This document shows, piece by piece, positions 20,142 through 20,400 of a stretch of 20,400 bases of DNA. The stretch covers positions 1 through 20,400 of the forward strand of contig CAJWER010000021.1 in NCBI GenBank assembly GCA_913030785.1. Reading direction: 5' to 3'. Both the position numbers and the translations under genes were made by a program. Every line of letters begins with the position of its first letter. Within the stretch, counting starts at the first letter, position 1. Origin of the DNA: an uncultured Chloroflexota bacterium. GTDB lineage: Bacteria > Chloroflexota > Dehalococcoidia > Lucifugimonadales > CAJWER01. A model generated the notes under the pieces. The model did no database searches. It saw nothing but the letters and a program-made list of their open reading frames with translations, and was not told the origin of the DNA.

Positions 20142-20400
20142 TTAGTCGCCGCTACCGATCGCATCCTTCTCGTCCACGTACATCATCTTCGCCATGTTTC
20201 CGCTTGCAGCCTCGATACTGAATGTCACCTCGCCGCGATCGAGATGAAAAGCGCGCTGGTCGACAGTGACCAGCGACCGGTCGGGGATGACGCCGTTGAT
20301 CTTGGCGACCCGCTCCATGATCCCGACCACTATCTTCGTGGCCTCCGTGTCGCCGGCGATGGCCTGGTCGTAGTAGGCATGGAACAGTTCCTCGTACCGG
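20142..20400 (-). CDS. Partial gene at right edge, small helical protein, possibly terminase-small-subunit-like
   Basis: The frame is open to the window edge, so only the C-terminal 85 residues or so are seen; a GTG at 20330 is not the likely start because similarity to the decayed paralogue lies upstream of it. The visible sequence begins RYEELFHAYYDQAIAGDTEA, then KIVVGIMERVAKINGVIPD, and ends in a beta-like tail with GEVTFSIEAASGN. The pattern of a short helix, GD-x-EAT and IMERVAKI recalls the C-terminal oligomerisation helices of phage-type small terminase or HTH proteins. That is a weak resemblance. A broken paralogue lies just downstream. Confidence 0.6.
   Translation of the reverse strand, partial: RYEELFHAYYDQAIAGDTEATKIVVGIMERVAKINGVIPDRSLVTVDQRAFHLDRGEVTFSIEAASGNMAKMMYVDEKDAIGSGD

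Noticed and set aside
1..20400. CRISPR array or intact transposon
   Set aside because: No regularly spaced repeats were seen, and the only recombinase-like sequence is frameshifted and truncated.

Overview
The window looks like chromosomal DNA from an uncultivated environmental bacterium. The gene set is rich in catabolic enzymes, has a high-to-moderate GC content and carries many decayed genes. It recalls Chloroflexota of the SAR202/Dehalococcoidia type, but no rRNA or marker gene is present, so that placement is an impression and not a result.

Left part (1-8735). After about 200 bases of AT-rich DNA comes a PhoPQ-activated-protein-like alpha/beta hydrolase (+) whose recognisable reading frame begins upstream of any usable start codon, so it appears 5'-truncated. 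Facing it is a run of minus-strand genes: a class I/II PLP aminotransferase, an AlaX-type alanyl-tRNA editing protein, a RidA-family protein, a frameshifted NHL-repeat remnant, and two tandem, clearly paralogous dihydrodipicolinate synthase (DHDPS)-superfamily aldolases/lyases. Diverging from these are an L-2-hydroxyglutarate oxidase (LhgO)-like FAD enzyme and a xylose-isomerase-like TIM-barrel protein (both +). Together they suggest a small catabolic island acting on 2-oxo/2-hydroxy acids. The substrate cannot be read from the sequence.

Middle (8736-9945). A gene-poor stretch surrounds a tRNA-Gly(TCC). Around it lie a tRNA-3'-half-like fragment, a short tandem repeat, an unrecognised ORF and a P-loop ATPase fragment of a kind I associate with mobile-element primase/helicase-like proteins. 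The picture fits the scar of an old integration at the tRNA.

Liv operon (10013-15835). A substrate-binding lipoprotein (LivK), a single 970-codon fusion of the two membrane permeases (LivH-LivM), and two ATPases (LivG, LivF) form a complete branched-chain-amino-acid/amide-type importer. A strong hairpin follows livK. The 5' end of the fused permease gene is duplicated in tandem (128-bp unit, roughly 90 percent identical).

Right part (15836-20400). A LysE/RhtB-type exporter (-) is followed by a C-terminal remnant of a large serine recombinase read in three frames, an arylsulfotransferase-family lipoprotein (-), a Pro/Ala/Thr-rich lipoprotein of unknown function (-), and at the edge a partial small gene (-). 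A decayed paralogue of that partial gene and a pair of 13-bp near-palindromes lie just downstream of it. I saw no CRISPR array, rRNA or intact transposase. The most unusual items are the fused and partly duplicated permease gene, the twin DHDPS-family enzymes next to LhgO, and the concentration of mobile-element debris on both sides of the transporter operon.
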